Shown: piece after piece, positions 8,453 through 16,104 of the stretch
Layout of the letters: each line of letters opens with the position of its first letter
Position numbering within the stretch: the first letter of the stretch is position 1
Source: Streptomyces sp. NBC_00440
Lineage (GTDB): Bacteria; Actinomycetota; Actinomycetes; Streptomycetales; Streptomycetaceae
DNA: 64,000 bases
Assembly: GCF_036014215.1 (NCBI RefSeq)
Contig: NZ_CP107921.1
Coordinates: forward strand, 5,525,501 to 5,589,500
Direction: 5' to 3'
The notes under the pieces: model-generated
Told to the model about the DNA's origin: nothing
Seen by the model: the letters and a program-made list of their open reading frames with translations, nothing else
Database searches by the model: none
Position numbers and translations under genes: made by a program

Positions 8453-10207
8453 TCAGCTCTCGGGCTGTGCCGCCTTCGGCGCCCGCGTGCGGCGGCGCCT
8501 CGGCTTCGCCTCGGCCGCCTCGGGCTCAACCGCCTCGGCCACCGGGGCCTCGGCCGCCTTCGTGGCGGTCTTGGCCGTCCGGGTCCGGGTCCGCTTCGGC
8601 TTGACCGCGGCAAGTGTCTCGGTCTCGGCCACCGGTGCGGCCGGAGCCACCACAGCTGCCTCGGCCACGGGATGGTCTGCGGGCCGCGCGTCGGCGCCGG
8701 CCGACCGCGTACGACGGCGGCGGCGCGGTGCGCGTACCTCGTCGGCGCTGCCGGCCTGGTCCGCCGGGGCGGACTGCTCGGTCACGGCCTCCGCCGCGGG
8801 TGCGGCGGCGCCGGACTCCGTGAGGGGCGCGCCGTTGCGGGTGCGCCTGCGCTGGCGGGGCGTGCGCGGGGCACGCTCCTCCTTCACGGCGGGCGCGGGC
8901 ACGGACGCCTTGCGGCCGCGGCCACCGGTCTCGCCCAGGTCCTCGACCGCTTCGGCGCCGAGCCCGGCGCGCGTACGGTCCGCGCGCGGCAGGACGCCCT
9001 TCGTGCCGGTGGGGATACCCAGCAGCTCGTAGAGGTGGGCCGAGGTGGAGTAGGTCTCCTCCGGCTCGTCGAACGGCAGGTCCAGCGCCTTGTTGATCAG
9101 CTTCCAGCGGGGGATGTCGTCCCAGTCGACCAGGGTGATCGCCGTACCCGACTTGCCCGCGCGGCCGGTGCGGCCGATGCGGTGCAGATACGTCTTCTCG
9201 TCCTCGGGGGACTGGTAGTTGATGACGTGTGTCACATCGTCGACGTCGATACCGCGGGCCGCGACGTCGGTGCAGACCAGAACGTCGACCTTGCCGTTGC
9301 GGAAGGCGCGCAGCGCCTGCTCGCGGGCGCCCTGGCCGAGGTCACCGTGGACCGCGCCCGAAGCGAAACCGCGGGTGGCGAGCTGCTCGGCGATATCGGC
9401 GGCCGTCCGCTTCGTACGGCAGAAGATCATCGCCAGACCGCGGCCGTCCGCCTGGAGGATGCGCGAGACGAGCTCGGGCTTGTCCATGGAGTGCGCGCGG
9501 AAGATGTGCTGCGTGATGTTCGCGACCGTCTGGCCCTCGCCGTCCGGCGAGGTGGCGCGGATGTGCGTGGGCTGCGACATGTAGCGCCGGGCCAGTCCGA
9601 TGACCGCGCCGGGCATGGTCGCCGAGAACAGCATCGTCTGGCGCCGTGCCGGCAGCATGCTCATGATGCGCTCGACATCGGGGAGGAAGCCCAGGTCCAG
9701 CATCTCGTCGGCCTCGTCCAGGACGAGTGCGCGGATGTGACCGAGGTTGAGCTTCTTCTGACCCGCCAGGTCGAGCAGCCGGCCCGGGGTGCCGACGATG
9801 ATGTCGACGCCCTTCTTCAGCGCTTCGACCTGCGGCTCGTAGGCCCGGCCGCCGTAGATGGCGAGGACGCGGACGTTACGGACCTTGCCGGCGGTCTGCA
9901 GGTCGTTGGTGACCTGCTGGCACAGCTCGCGGGTGGGGACGACGACGAGCGCCTGGGGGGCGTCGGTCAGCTGGTCGGGCTTGGCCCGGCCCGCCTCGAC
10001 GTCCGCGGGGACGGTGACGCGCTCCAGGAGCGGCAGTCCGAAGCCGAGCGTCTTGCCGGTGCCGGTCTTGGCCTGGCCGATGACGTCGGAGCCGGAGAGC
10101 GCGACGGGGAGCGTCATCTCCTGGATGGGAAAGGGGGACGTAATGCCGACGGCCTCAAGGGCTTCGGCGGTCTCGGTGAGAATACCGAGGTCTCGGAACG
10201 TAGTCAG
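8453..10207 (-). CDS. DEAD-box ATP-dependent RNA helicase
   Basis: A 584-residue RhlE/CshA-type helicase. From the N terminus: aromatic plus Q motif (TTFRDLGI ... SPFPIQ, residues 2-29), Walker A AKTGTGKT (46-53), PTREL, VGTPGRLLD, the VLDEADEML box, LFSATMP, then the second RecA domain with VHGDLGQ, ARGIDV and HRIGRTGRAG. The last roughly 150 residues are a low-complexity basic tail with RRRRRTRS clusters for RNA binding. The frame has no ATG or GTG before the Q motif. CTG at 10205-10207, 7 nt after GAGG, fits the family start (MTTFRDLG-like); the only other option is TTG 10294. It probably remodels structured RNA, for example in cold or ribosome assembly. Confidence 0.9.
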   Translation of the reverse strand: MTTFRDLGILTETAEALEAVGITSPFPIQEMTLPVALSGSDVIGQAKTGTGKTLGFGLPLLERVTVPADVEAGRAKPDQLTDAPQALVVVPTRELCQQVTNDLQTAGKVRNVRVLAIYGGRAYEPQVEALKKGVDIIVGTPGRLLDLAGQKKLNLGHIRALVLDEADEMLDLGFLPDVERIMSMLPARRQTMLFSATMPGAVIGLARRYMSQPTHIRATSPDGEGQTVANITQHIFRAHSMDKPELVSRILQADGRGLAMIFCRTKRTAADIAEQLATRGFASGAVHGDLGQGAREQALRAFRNGKVDVLVCTDVAARGIDVDDVTHVINYQSPEDEKTYLHRIGRTGRAGKSGTAITLVDWDDIPRWKLINKALDLPFDEPEETYSTSAHLYELLGIPTGTKGVLPRADRTRAGLGAEAVEDLGETGGRGRKASVPAPAVKEERAPRTPRQRRRTRNGAPLTESGAAAPAAEAVTEQSAPADQAGSADEVRAPRRRRRTRSAGADARPADHPVAEAAVVAPAAPVAETETLAAVKPKRTRTRTAKTATKAAEAPVAEAVEPEAAEAKPRRRRTRAPKAAQPES

Positions 10208-10636
10208 GGTGCTGCCTCTTCTGTGAGACGCGGACCGAGGCGAACAAGGGGGTCGTACCGTGCCGACTGGCGCGGGACCACTGCCTTCGCTCAAGCGCTC
10301 GTGCCGCTGAGGGGGCCCCTCACATCGAATTGGTGAGGGCGGTCAGGTGGAGCCGATCGGGCCACCGACCGGGCATCCTCATTCGGATGACCCACCGAAC
10401 ATGCTGAACATTCGACAGGCGCATTACCACTGTACCCCCAAATCGCGCAGGTGCGTTGGGTGATTTCATCAGGAGACCAAGGCCACACTGGTTGAACGCT
10501 CCCGCAGCGGTCTCTTCCGCTACCGCTTTCCCCCCGGTCACAGGGCCCCCGCCCGGTCTCCGCCCGATTCTCACGGGGCGCACGCACACCTCGCTCACAT
10601 CCCGGCTCACATCCCGCTCGGACTGCTGCTCGGCAA
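10208..10636. other. Long divergent intergenic region
   Basis: About 430 bp between the helicase and ferritin-like genes with no credible gene. It includes an AT-richer patch around 10385-10445 with repeated GAACAT/CATTCG elements. I could not fix a promoter for the helicase. Long 5' regions are common before cold-shock type RNA helicase genes, so a structured leader is possible, but I see no strong hairpin. Confidence 0.4.
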
Positions 10637-10665
10637 TTCGTCCCCGGCGGACGGAGCGCTATTGT
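10637..10665 (+). promoter_or_regulatory. Leaderless-type promoter of ferritin-like gene
   Basis: A -10 TATTGT (10660-10665) lies 7 nt before ATG 10673, with a weak -35 TTCGTC (10637-10642) at 17-bp spacing. No ribosome-binding site precedes the ATG. Confidence 0.5.
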
Positions 10666-10672
10666 GCGGTCC

Positions 10673-11398
10673 ATGCAGACGCCTGACACCGCCAAGGAAC
10701 AGACCGGTATCGCCGCGCAGAACTGGGACACGGCGTCGGCCGACCCCAGGTACCACGCCGCGGTCGTCGACCTGCTCGGCGCGCTCGCGTACGGCGAACT
10801 GGCAGCCTTCGAGCGCCTCGCCGAGGATGCCAAGCTCGCGCCGACGCTGGGTGACAAGGCGGCTCTGGCGAAGATGGCGTCCGCCGAGTTCTCCCACTTC
10901 GAGCGGCTGTCCGAGCGGCTGTCCGCGATCGATGTGGAGCCCACGGCGTCCATGGAGCCGTTCGCCCAGGCCCTGGACGACTTCCACCGCCAGACCGCGC
11001 CGTCGGACTGGCTGGAGGGCCTGGTCAAGGCGTACGTCGGCGACTCGATCGCGAGTGACTTCTACCGCGAGGTCGCGGCCCGGCTGGACACCGACACCCG
11101 CGAGCTGGTGCTCGGTGTGCTCGACGACACGGGCCACGGCAACTTCGCCGTGGAGAAGGTACGCGCGGCGATCGAGGCGGAGCCCCGGGTCGGCGGCCGC
11201 CTGGCGCTGTGGGCGCGACGGCTGATGGGCGAGGCCCTGAGCCAGGCCCAGCGGGTGGTGGCGGACCGGGACGCGCTCTCCACGATGCTGGTGGGCGGCG
11301 TCTCCGACGGCTTCGACCTCGCGGAGGTCGGCCGGATGTTCACGAGGATCACCGAGGCACACACCAAGCGGATGGCCGCACTGGGCCTGGCCGCCTGA
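10673..11398 (+). CDS. Ferritin-like fold protein (MiaE-like family)
   Basis: A 241-residue helical protein starting MQTPDTAKEQTGIAAQNWD. It is of the actinobacterial ferritin-like/MiaE-like group: repeated helices with ExxH-type carboxylate and His residues (ALAYGELAAFERLAEDA, MASAEFSHFERL, DDTGHGNFAVEKV, RITEAHTKRMAAL) that could hold a di-iron centre. Some family annotations call it a tRNA-(ms2io6A)-hydroxylase, but that activity is not established for actinobacteria. It is the positional equivalent of Rv3210c in M. tuberculosis as I recall that map. The leaderless start is supported by TATTGT 7 nt upstream. Confidence 0.8.
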   Translation: MQTPDTAKEQTGIAAQNWDTASADPRYHAAVVDLLGALAYGELAAFERLAEDAKLAPTLGDKAALAKMASAEFSHFERLSERLSAIDVEPTASMEPFAQALDDFHRQTAPSDWLEGLVKAYVGDSIASDFYREVAARLDTDTRELVLGVLDDTGHGNFAVEKVRAAIEAEPRVGGRLALWARRLMGEALSQAQRVVADRDALSTMLVGGVSDGFDLAEVGRMFTRITEAHTKRMAALGLAA

Positions 11399-11442
11399 CC
11401 GGACTCCCGGGGCCGGTGGCCCCGGGGAAGAGGGTGTCCTGG

Positions 11443-11709
11443 CTACACCGCCGCTGACCGCCGGATCCGGTGGACCGGGCGGAGCAGCAGGGAGAGCACC
11501 ACCGCTCCGATCACGACCGCGCCCAGCAGGACCACGGTGGCGTGGCCGGGGCCGAGTGCCGAGCGGGTCAGGAAGGCGCCGAAGAGGGCGCCGACCGGGC
11601 CGGTGGCCAGGACCACGTGCCGGGACGGCAGGCGGGTGGGCAGCTTGCGTGTCGCGTACCAGGCCAGCGCCAGGCCGAGCAGTACTGATGCGAGGGCTTC
11701 CCAGAGCAT
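11443..11709 (-). CDS. Small membrane protein
   Basis: An 88-residue protein starting MLWEALASVLLGLALAWY, at an ATG with GGAAGGG 5 nt upstream. It has three hydrophobic segments (about 3-17, 32-49 and 56-75), joined by the loops RKLPTRLPSRH and TRSALGPGH, and a short Arg-rich C terminus. I recognise no family. It lies on the minus strand downstream of the DUF3107 gene and its terminator, and is convergent with the ferritin-like gene. Confidence 0.65.
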   Translation of the reverse strand: MLWEALASVLLGLALAWYATRKLPTRLPSRHVVLATGPVGALFGAFLTRSALGPGHATVVLLGAVVIGAVVLSLLLRPVHRIRRSAAV

Positions 11710-11823
11710 GTCGTCCCTTCCGTGCGCCGCTGTGAGCCGGCTGTGAACCGACCGGTCCTTTACTGATGTCGGTCCTACCCGGTGGCCGCGGAACGCAATC
11801 CTTGGCGCGGCCGGACCACACGC

Positions 11824-11868
11824 ACGGGAACGGCCCGGCGGTCGTGTTGACCGCCGGGCCGTTCCCGT
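11824..11868. terminator. Very strong hairpin terminator after DUF3107 gene
   Basis: A perfect 20-bp inverted repeat, 11824-11843 with 11849-11868, and a 5-nt loop. It separates the minus-strand DUF3107 gene from the small membrane protein gene. Confidence 0.88.
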
Positions 11869-11905
11869 CGTCCGTCCTGCTGCTGTGCCGCCTGCGGAGC
11901 TCTGC

Positions 11906-12133
11906 CTACAGAGCGCCGAACCCGACCCGGCGGGTCGCGGGCTCGCCGAGCTCCACGTAGGCGATGCGGTCCGCAGGGACCAGGACCTTGCGGCCCTTGT
12001 CGTCCGTGAGGCTGAGCAGCTGCGCCTTGCCGGCCAGCGCGTCGGCAACCGAGCGCTCGACCTCCTCGGCGGACTGCCCGCTCTCCAGAACGATCTCCCG
12101 GGGTGCGTGCTGAACCCCGATCTTGACCTCCAC
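11906..12133 (-). CDS. DUF3107 domain protein
   Basis: A 75-residue soluble protein starting at GTG 12133 with GGAGGG 8 nt upstream; the N terminus reads VEVKIGVQHAPREIVLES. It matches the compact DUF3107 family, which is almost restricted to actinobacteria; the M. tuberculosis member is, to my memory, Rv3208A (TB9.4). The C terminus has DRIAYVELGEP. Function is unknown. As in mycobacteria it sits beside the TetR gene, here as the next gene downstream on the same strand, so they may be co-transcribed. The only hairpin between them is weak. Confidence 0.88.
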   Translation of the reverse strand: MEVKIGVQHAPREIVLESGQSAEEVERSVADALAGKAQLLSLTDDKGRKVLVPADRIAYVELGEPATRRVGFGAL

Positions 12134-12253
12134 GGCTATGTCCCTCCGACGGTCGTGCGGTGCGCGGTCAGCCGCGCCGTACGCAGCACACATTAGCCGG
12201 GCCCGGCGCCCCGTAAGACGTCAGCACCGCACGCCCGCAGCGAACACAGCTGT

Positions 12254-12270
12254 GCCGGGCGCGGCCCGGC
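12254..12270 (-). terminator. Short GC hairpin after the TetR gene
   Basis: GCCGGGC-GCG-GCCCGGC (12254-12270), a 7-bp stem 4 bp after the TetR stop. There is no U-tract, so it may only attenuate transcription into the DUF3107 gene. Confidence 0.35.
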
Positions 12271-12274
12271 CGGG

Positions 12275-12916
12275 TCAGCTCTGGTCGCTGCCGTGCAGGG
12301 GGAAGCCCGCGATGCCGCGCCAGGCCAGCGAGGTGAGCAGCTGCACCGCGGTGTCGCGCGGGATGCCGGAATCGCTGGAGAGCCAGTAACGGGCCACCAC
12401 CTGAGAGACACCGCCGAGTCCCACGGCCAGCAGCATCGACTCGTCCTTGGAGAGCCCGGTGTCCCCGGCGATGACGTCCGAGATCGCCTCGGCGCACTGG
12501 AGCGAGACCCGGTCGACGCGCTCGCGCACGGCCGGCTCGTTCGTCAGGTCGGACTCGAAGACCAGCCGGAACGCGCCGCCCTCGTCCTGGACGTACGCGA
12601 AGTAGGCGTCCATGGTCGCCGCCACGCGCAGTTTGTTGTCCGTGGTCGACGCCAGCGCCGTACGGACCGCCTGGAGCAGCGACTCGCAGTGCTGGTCCAG
12701 CAGGGCCAGGTAGAGATCGAGCTTGCCCGGGAAGTGCTGGTAGAGCACGGGCTTGCTGACACCGGCACGCTCGGCGATGTCGTCCATCGCCGCAGAGTGG
12801 TAGCCCTGCGCGACAAAGACCTCCTGGGCGGCGCCCAGCAGCTGATTCCGTCGTGCGCGGCGCGGCAGCCGCGTACCCCGCGGACGCGCTGCCTCGGTCT
12901 GCTCGATGGCTGTCAC
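12275..12916 (-). CDS. TetR family transcriptional regulator
   Basis: A 213-residue regulator starting at GTG 12916 with GGGAGG 4 nt upstream. After an Arg-rich N-terminal arm comes the TetR DNA-binding domain: LLGAAQEVFVAQGYHSAAMDD, then the recognition helix region ERAGVSKPVLYQHFPGKLDLYLALL. The C-terminal helical domain would bind a ligand and dimerise. The neighbourhood (DUF3107 downstream) matches M. tuberculosis Rv3208, a TetR-type protein. The target is unknown; control of itself and DUF3107 is the simplest guess. Confidence 0.9.
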   Translation of the reverse strand: MTAIEQTEAARPRGTRLPRRARRNQLLGAAQEVFVAQGYHSAAMDDIAERAGVSKPVLYQHFPGKLDLYLALLDQHCESLLQAVRTALASTTDNKLRVAATMDAYFAYVQDEGGAFRLVFESDLTNEPAVRERVDRVSLQCAEAISDVIAGDTGLSKDESMLLAVGLGGVSQVVARYWLSSDSGIPRDTAVQLLTSLAWRGIAGFPLHGSDQS

Positions 12917-13056
12917 GCCGCCTCCCAATGATTGAACAAGCTCAGTTGAACAAGCACACGCTGGTGCGTCGCTGCCTGCCATCGTACTTTTGGGTAACCC
13001 GGCTGTGTGTGGTGCGGACGCAGAATTTCACGGACCGGACCGGTGGGGAAGCGCTT

Positions 13057-13344
13057 TCAGCGGTAGTCGTCCTCGTCGACGGGAACCACCCGGGCCTGCT
13101 CGCTGGCGTCCGCCTCATTGGCCTTCGCGGGATCGATGCCGGTCAGCGGGTCGTCCTCCTGCGGAGTGAGGTCCTTCCGCTGCTCCGCGGCGTCGGCCGG
13201 ATCGGCCTCGCTGTCCTCGACGGCCTCGCTGTTCTCGGTCTCCGGGTCCTTCCGGGGATTTCCCGTGTGTGCGGCCCTCTCGGGGTGCTCGGTACCGGCA
13301 TCGGAGTATCGGGGATCCGCCTTGTCGCTCGGCTCGGTCGGCAT
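13057..13344 (-). CDS. Small acidic, probably disordered protein
   Basis: A 95-residue protein starting MPTEPSDKADPRYSDAG, with GGGAAGG 8 nt before the ATG. It is very rich in Asp, Glu, Pro and Ala, with no predicted fold, no Cys and no hydrophobic stretch, and ends VVPVDEDDYR. Similar short acidic proteins of unknown function occur in streptomycetes. It is divergent from the second alpha/beta hydrolase gene. Confidence 0.6.
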   Translation of the reverse strand: MPTEPSDKADPRYSDAGTEHPERAAHTGNPRKDPETENSEAVEDSEADPADAAEQRKDLTPQEDDPLTGIDPAKANEADASEQARVVPVDEDDYR

Positions 13345-13443
13345 GATTGCTTCCCTTCCCTCCCTACCGAGAGTAGGAGCCCGCGCCCCTGAGCGCGATG
13401 TGTCTGTGACAGCGAACACACAGATGCCCGCGTGATCGTCTCG

Positions 13444-13449
13444 TAACAT
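13444..13449 (+). promoter_or_regulatory. -10 box for leaderless hydrolase mRNA
   Basis: TAACAT lies 6 nt before ATG 13456 and no Shine-Dalgarno is present. No convincing -35 is visible. Confidence 0.4.
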
Positions 13450-13455
13450 CGCCTT

Positions 13456-14421
13456 ATGTCTTCGACCGAGCTGCCGGGAATCGCGGCTGCCGTCCCGGCC
13501 ACAGGGGTGAGCACCGTACGGATCGCGGCGGGAGAGGAGCTGCGGACCGTCACGCTTCCCGGGCTGACGCTGACCGTGCGCTCCCGGCCCCCGGCGCGTG
13601 CCGGGCTGCCGCCCGCGCTCCTCGTGCACGGGCTCGGCGGCTCCTCGCAGAACTGGTCGGCGCTGATGCCCCTCATCGACGACATCGTGGACAGTGAGGC
13701 GCTCGACCTGCCCGGTTTCGGCGACTCGCCGCCGCCGGACGACGGGAACTACTCGGTCACCGGCCACGCCCGTGCGGTGATCCGGATGCTCGACGCGAGC
13801 GGCCGGGGCCCGGTCCACCTCGTCGGCAACTCGCTGGGCGGCGCGGTCACCACCCGCGTCGCCGCCCTGCGCCCGGATCTGGTGCGCACCCTCACCCTGA
13901 TCTCGCCCGCACTGCCCGACCTGCGCGTCCAGCGCACCGCCGCGCCCACCGCGCTCCTCGCGGTGCCCGGTGTCGCCGGTCTCTTCCAGCGGCTCACCAA
14001 GGACTGGACACCCGAGATGCGCACCCGCGGGATGCTCGGACTCTGCTACGGCGACCCGTCGCGCGTCAGCGACGAGGGTCTGCGCAACGCGGTCGAGGAG
14101 ATGGAACGGCGCCTGGGGCTGCCGTACTTCTGGGATGCCATGACCCGGTCGGCGCGTGGCATCGTCGATGCGTACACACTGGGCGGGCAGCACGGGCTGT
14201 GGCGTCAGGCGCAGCGGGTGCTGGCCCCTACGCTGCTGGTGTACGGAGTCCGGGACCAGCTCGTCTCGTACCGTATGGCCCGCAAGGCGGCTGCCGCGTT
14301 CCGCGGTTCCCGGCTGCTGTCACTGCCCGATGCCGGGCATGTGGCGATGATGGAGTACCCGGAGCTGGTCGCTACTGCCTTCCGGGAGTTGCTGGACGAC
14401 AACAACAGCAGTGGGAGCTGA
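13456..14421 (+). CDS. Alpha/beta hydrolase
   Basis: A 321-residue alpha/beta-hydrolase. It has PALLVHGLGGSSQNW (oxyanion strand, about 54-68), the lid-side LDLPGFGDSPPP, the nucleophile elbow GNSLGG (Ser near 126), an acid in VYGVRDQLVS and the base in DAGHVAMME (His near 295). This signature set is common in esterases, lipases and C-C bond hydrolases of actinobacteria; the substrate is unknown. It is followed after 8 bp by the DUF3152 gene, so the two are probably one transcript. Confidence 0.85.
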   Translation: MSSTELPGIAAAVPATGVSTVRIAAGEELRTVTLPGLTLTVRSRPPARAGLPPALLVHGLGGSSQNWSALMPLIDDIVDSEALDLPGFGDSPPPDDGNYSVTGHARAVIRMLDASGRGPVHLVGNSLGGAVTTRVAALRPDLVRTLTLISPALPDLRVQRTAAPTALLAVPGVAGLFQRLTKDWTPEMRTRGMLGLCYGDPSRVSDEGLRNAVEEMERRLGLPYFWDAMTRSARGIVDAYTLGGQHGLWRQAQRVLAPTLLVYGVRDQLVSYRMARKAAAAFRGSRLLSLPDAGHVAMMEYPELVATAFRELLDDNNSSGS

Positions 14422-14429
14422 TCCGGGGA

Positions 14430-15776
14430 GTGGGACGTCACAGCCGTCGGGACGGTGCGCCGCAAGGTGCGCCCCAGAGCGCGCCTCGGCGTGTGGAAGG
14501 CAACTCCGGCGACACCGCCGGTGACGGTGCGGACACCGCCGCCGAGGCACCCGCCGGGGCGGGCACCGGACGCCGCAGGAGGGCCCCCGGGGAGACGGCG
14601 CCGCCGCAGGTGCGCGGCGGTCACCCCCAGCAGCCCGAGTGGAACGCGCCGGGCCCCGAGCGGTACGGGCCCTGGCAGGGCGTCCAGCAGCGGCGCCCCC
14701 AGGTCCCCGGCCCCCGCAAGGAGTTCGTCGAGGCGTTCAAGGACCTCTCCGGTACGGATCCGGGTCCCGGCGGTGCCGGTGCCGCGACGATCGGGACCGG
14801 CGCCGGCGGCCCGGCGACGGGGACCGGCAGCGCCGCCCCTGTCGCTCCTGTCGCCTCCTCCCGGACTCTGGACACCTCCGAGGCTCTCGACGGCTCCGGA
14901 GTCAGCGGCAACGGAACCGGTGACACCGGAACCAGTGACACCGGAACAGGGCAGGACAGCCCCGGAGGCAAGGGCGGCAAGGGCCGTGCCTTCGCCGGGA
15001 TCGCCGCTGCCGCCGTGGTCACCGTCCTCGCGGTCGTGGTCGCGGGCCAGGTCATGGGCGGGGGCGACAGCCACGGCGACACCCGGGCCACGGGCCCGGG
15101 CAAGCGGGAGACCGGCGCAGGGGCCGCCTCGCGCGGCGACAACCGGGTGACGCCGAAGGCGGCTCCGGTGCCGCTGACCTACATGCAGAAGATGTCCAAG
15201 CTGTATCCCCTCTCCCCGAAACTCAAGGCGTCAGGCGATTTCTCCGTGGTCGGGGGATCGGCGAAGGCGCCGGGCCAGGGGCACAAATACCGCTACCGGG
15301 TGGATATCGAGAAGGGAATGGGACTCGACGGCACGCTGTTCGCCGACGCGGTCCAGAAAACCCTGAACGACAAACGGAGTTGGGCGCACAACGGGGCCAA
15401 GACATTCGAGCGTATTTCCTCCGGGCACCCGGATTTCGTGATTACGCTGGCAAGCCCCGTCACCACCGCCGACTGGTGCGCCAAATCCGGTCTCGACACA
15501 CTCGAAGAGAACGTGTCCTGCGATTCGGCGGCCACCGACCGCGTGATGATCAATGCCTACCGCTGGGCCCAGGGATCGAAGACCTACGGGGACAGCAAGA
15601 TCTATCCGTACCGGCAGATGCTGATCAACCACGAAGTCGGCCACCGGCTCGGACACAACCATGTGTCCTGCCGCACCCCCGGTGCGCTCGCGCCGGTCAT
15701 GCAGCAGCAGACCAAGTCGCTGGACATCGGCGGGATCAAGTGCCGGGCCAATCCCTGGGTCTATCCCACCGGCTGA
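14430..15776 (+). CDS. DUF3152 membrane-anchored metzincin-like metalloprotease
   Basis: A 448-residue protein starting at GTG 14430 (VGRHSRRDGAPQ, the usual streptomycete start). About 185 residues of low-complexity cytoplasmic sequence rich in Gly, Pro and Thr come first, then a single membrane helix (AFAGIAAAAVVTVLAVVVAG), then an extracytoplasmic DUF3152 domain. That domain carries HEVGHRLGHNH near residue 401, the HExxHxxGxxH zinc site of metzincins, plus paired cysteines (DWCAKSGL, NVSCDS, VSCRTPG, IKCRANPW). The M. tuberculosis equivalent is Rv3207c as I recall it. Its substrate is unknown. Confidence 0.87.
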   Translation: MGRHSRRDGAPQGAPQSAPRRVEGNSGDTAGDGADTAAEAPAGAGTGRRRRAPGETAPPQVRGGHPQQPEWNAPGPERYGPWQGVQQRRPQVPGPRKEFVEAFKDLSGTDPGPGGAGAATIGTGAGGPATGTGSAAPVAPVASSRTLDTSEALDGSGVSGNGTGDTGTSDTGTGQDSPGGKGGKGRAFAGIAAAAVVTVLAVVVAGQVMGGGDSHGDTRATGPGKRETGAGAASRGDNRVTPKAAPVPLTYMQKMSKLYPLSPKLKASGDFSVVGGSAKAPGQGHKYRYRVDIEKGMGLDGTLFADAVQKTLNDKRSWAHNGAKTFERISSGHPDFVITLASPVTTADWCAKSGLDTLEENVSCDSAATDRVMINAYRWAQGSKTYGDSKIYPYRQMLINHEVGHRLGHNHVSCRTPGALAPVMQQQTKSLDIGGIKCRANPWVYPTG

Positions 15777-15807
15777 GACGGCCGTCTCGTTCCGGCGTCC
15801 AGTCACG

Positions 15808-15836
15808 TTGACATCGGTCGGTGGGTCGTTCATATT
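15808..15836 (+). promoter_or_regulatory. Promoter of leader peptide / oligopeptide ABC operon
   Basis: A consensus -35 TTGACA (15808-15813), a 17-bp spacer and -10 CATATT (15831-15836), 7 nt before ATG 15844. The geometry fits a leaderless transcript starting with the leader-peptide ATG. Confidence 0.75.
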
Positions 15837-15843
15837 TCTCGTC

Positions 15844-15939
15844 ATGCCGCGCTGCCCCGAGTCCTCCGATCACACCGCCTTTGAGCTGGTGCTGTTCGGC
15901 GTGACCGGGCACTGCGTCGCCGACATTCTCTGTCGCTGA
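15844..15939 (+). CDS. 31-aa putative leader peptide ending in Cys-Arg
   Basis: A short ORF starting exactly where a leaderless mRNA would begin. The peptide starts MPRCPESSDHTAFELV and ends CVADILCR, with three Cys codons, one two codons before the stop (TGT 15931-15933). GCCGACA (15919-15925) inside it can pair with TGTCGGC (15959-15965), and an intrinsic terminator hairpin follows 35 nt after the stop. This is the layout of ribosome-mediated attenuation. Actinobacterial leader peptides ending in Cys-containing tails often precede sulfur or cysteine genes. The controlled operon here would be the peptide ABC transporter. Confidence 0.6.
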   Translation: MPRCPESSDHTAFELVLFGVTGHCVADILCR

Positions 15940-15974
15940 CACCGCCTGTCCCGGCGCGTGTCGGCCTTTTCCCT

Positions 15975-16022
15975 GCCGCGCCCGGGCCTCTTCCACCCCG
16001 CGGGCGCGGCATTTTCTGTTTT
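15975..16022 (+). terminator. Attenuator-type intrinsic terminator before the ABC operon
   Basis: GCCGCGCCC (15975-15983) pairs with GGGCGCGGC (16002-16010), with a further GGG/CCC step inside the loop. It is followed by ATTTTCTGTTTT (16011-16022). A true U-tract is rare in this DNA, and the hairpin lies between leader ORF and first structural gene, so it is likely an attenuator. Confidence 0.75.
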
Positions 16023-16104
16023 CCCCGGTGCTCTCTTCCGGCGCTGCTGCCTGTGCGGATCCCTGTCACTTTCCGCGTTCAGCACACCGAGAGGTGCTTT
16101 TCCG

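Noticed and set aside
8672..10336. 554-codon plus-strand frame opposite the DEAD-box helicase gene
   Set aside because: It is the antisense shadow of a clear helicase; the translation is Arg/Gly/Ala-rich with no domain.
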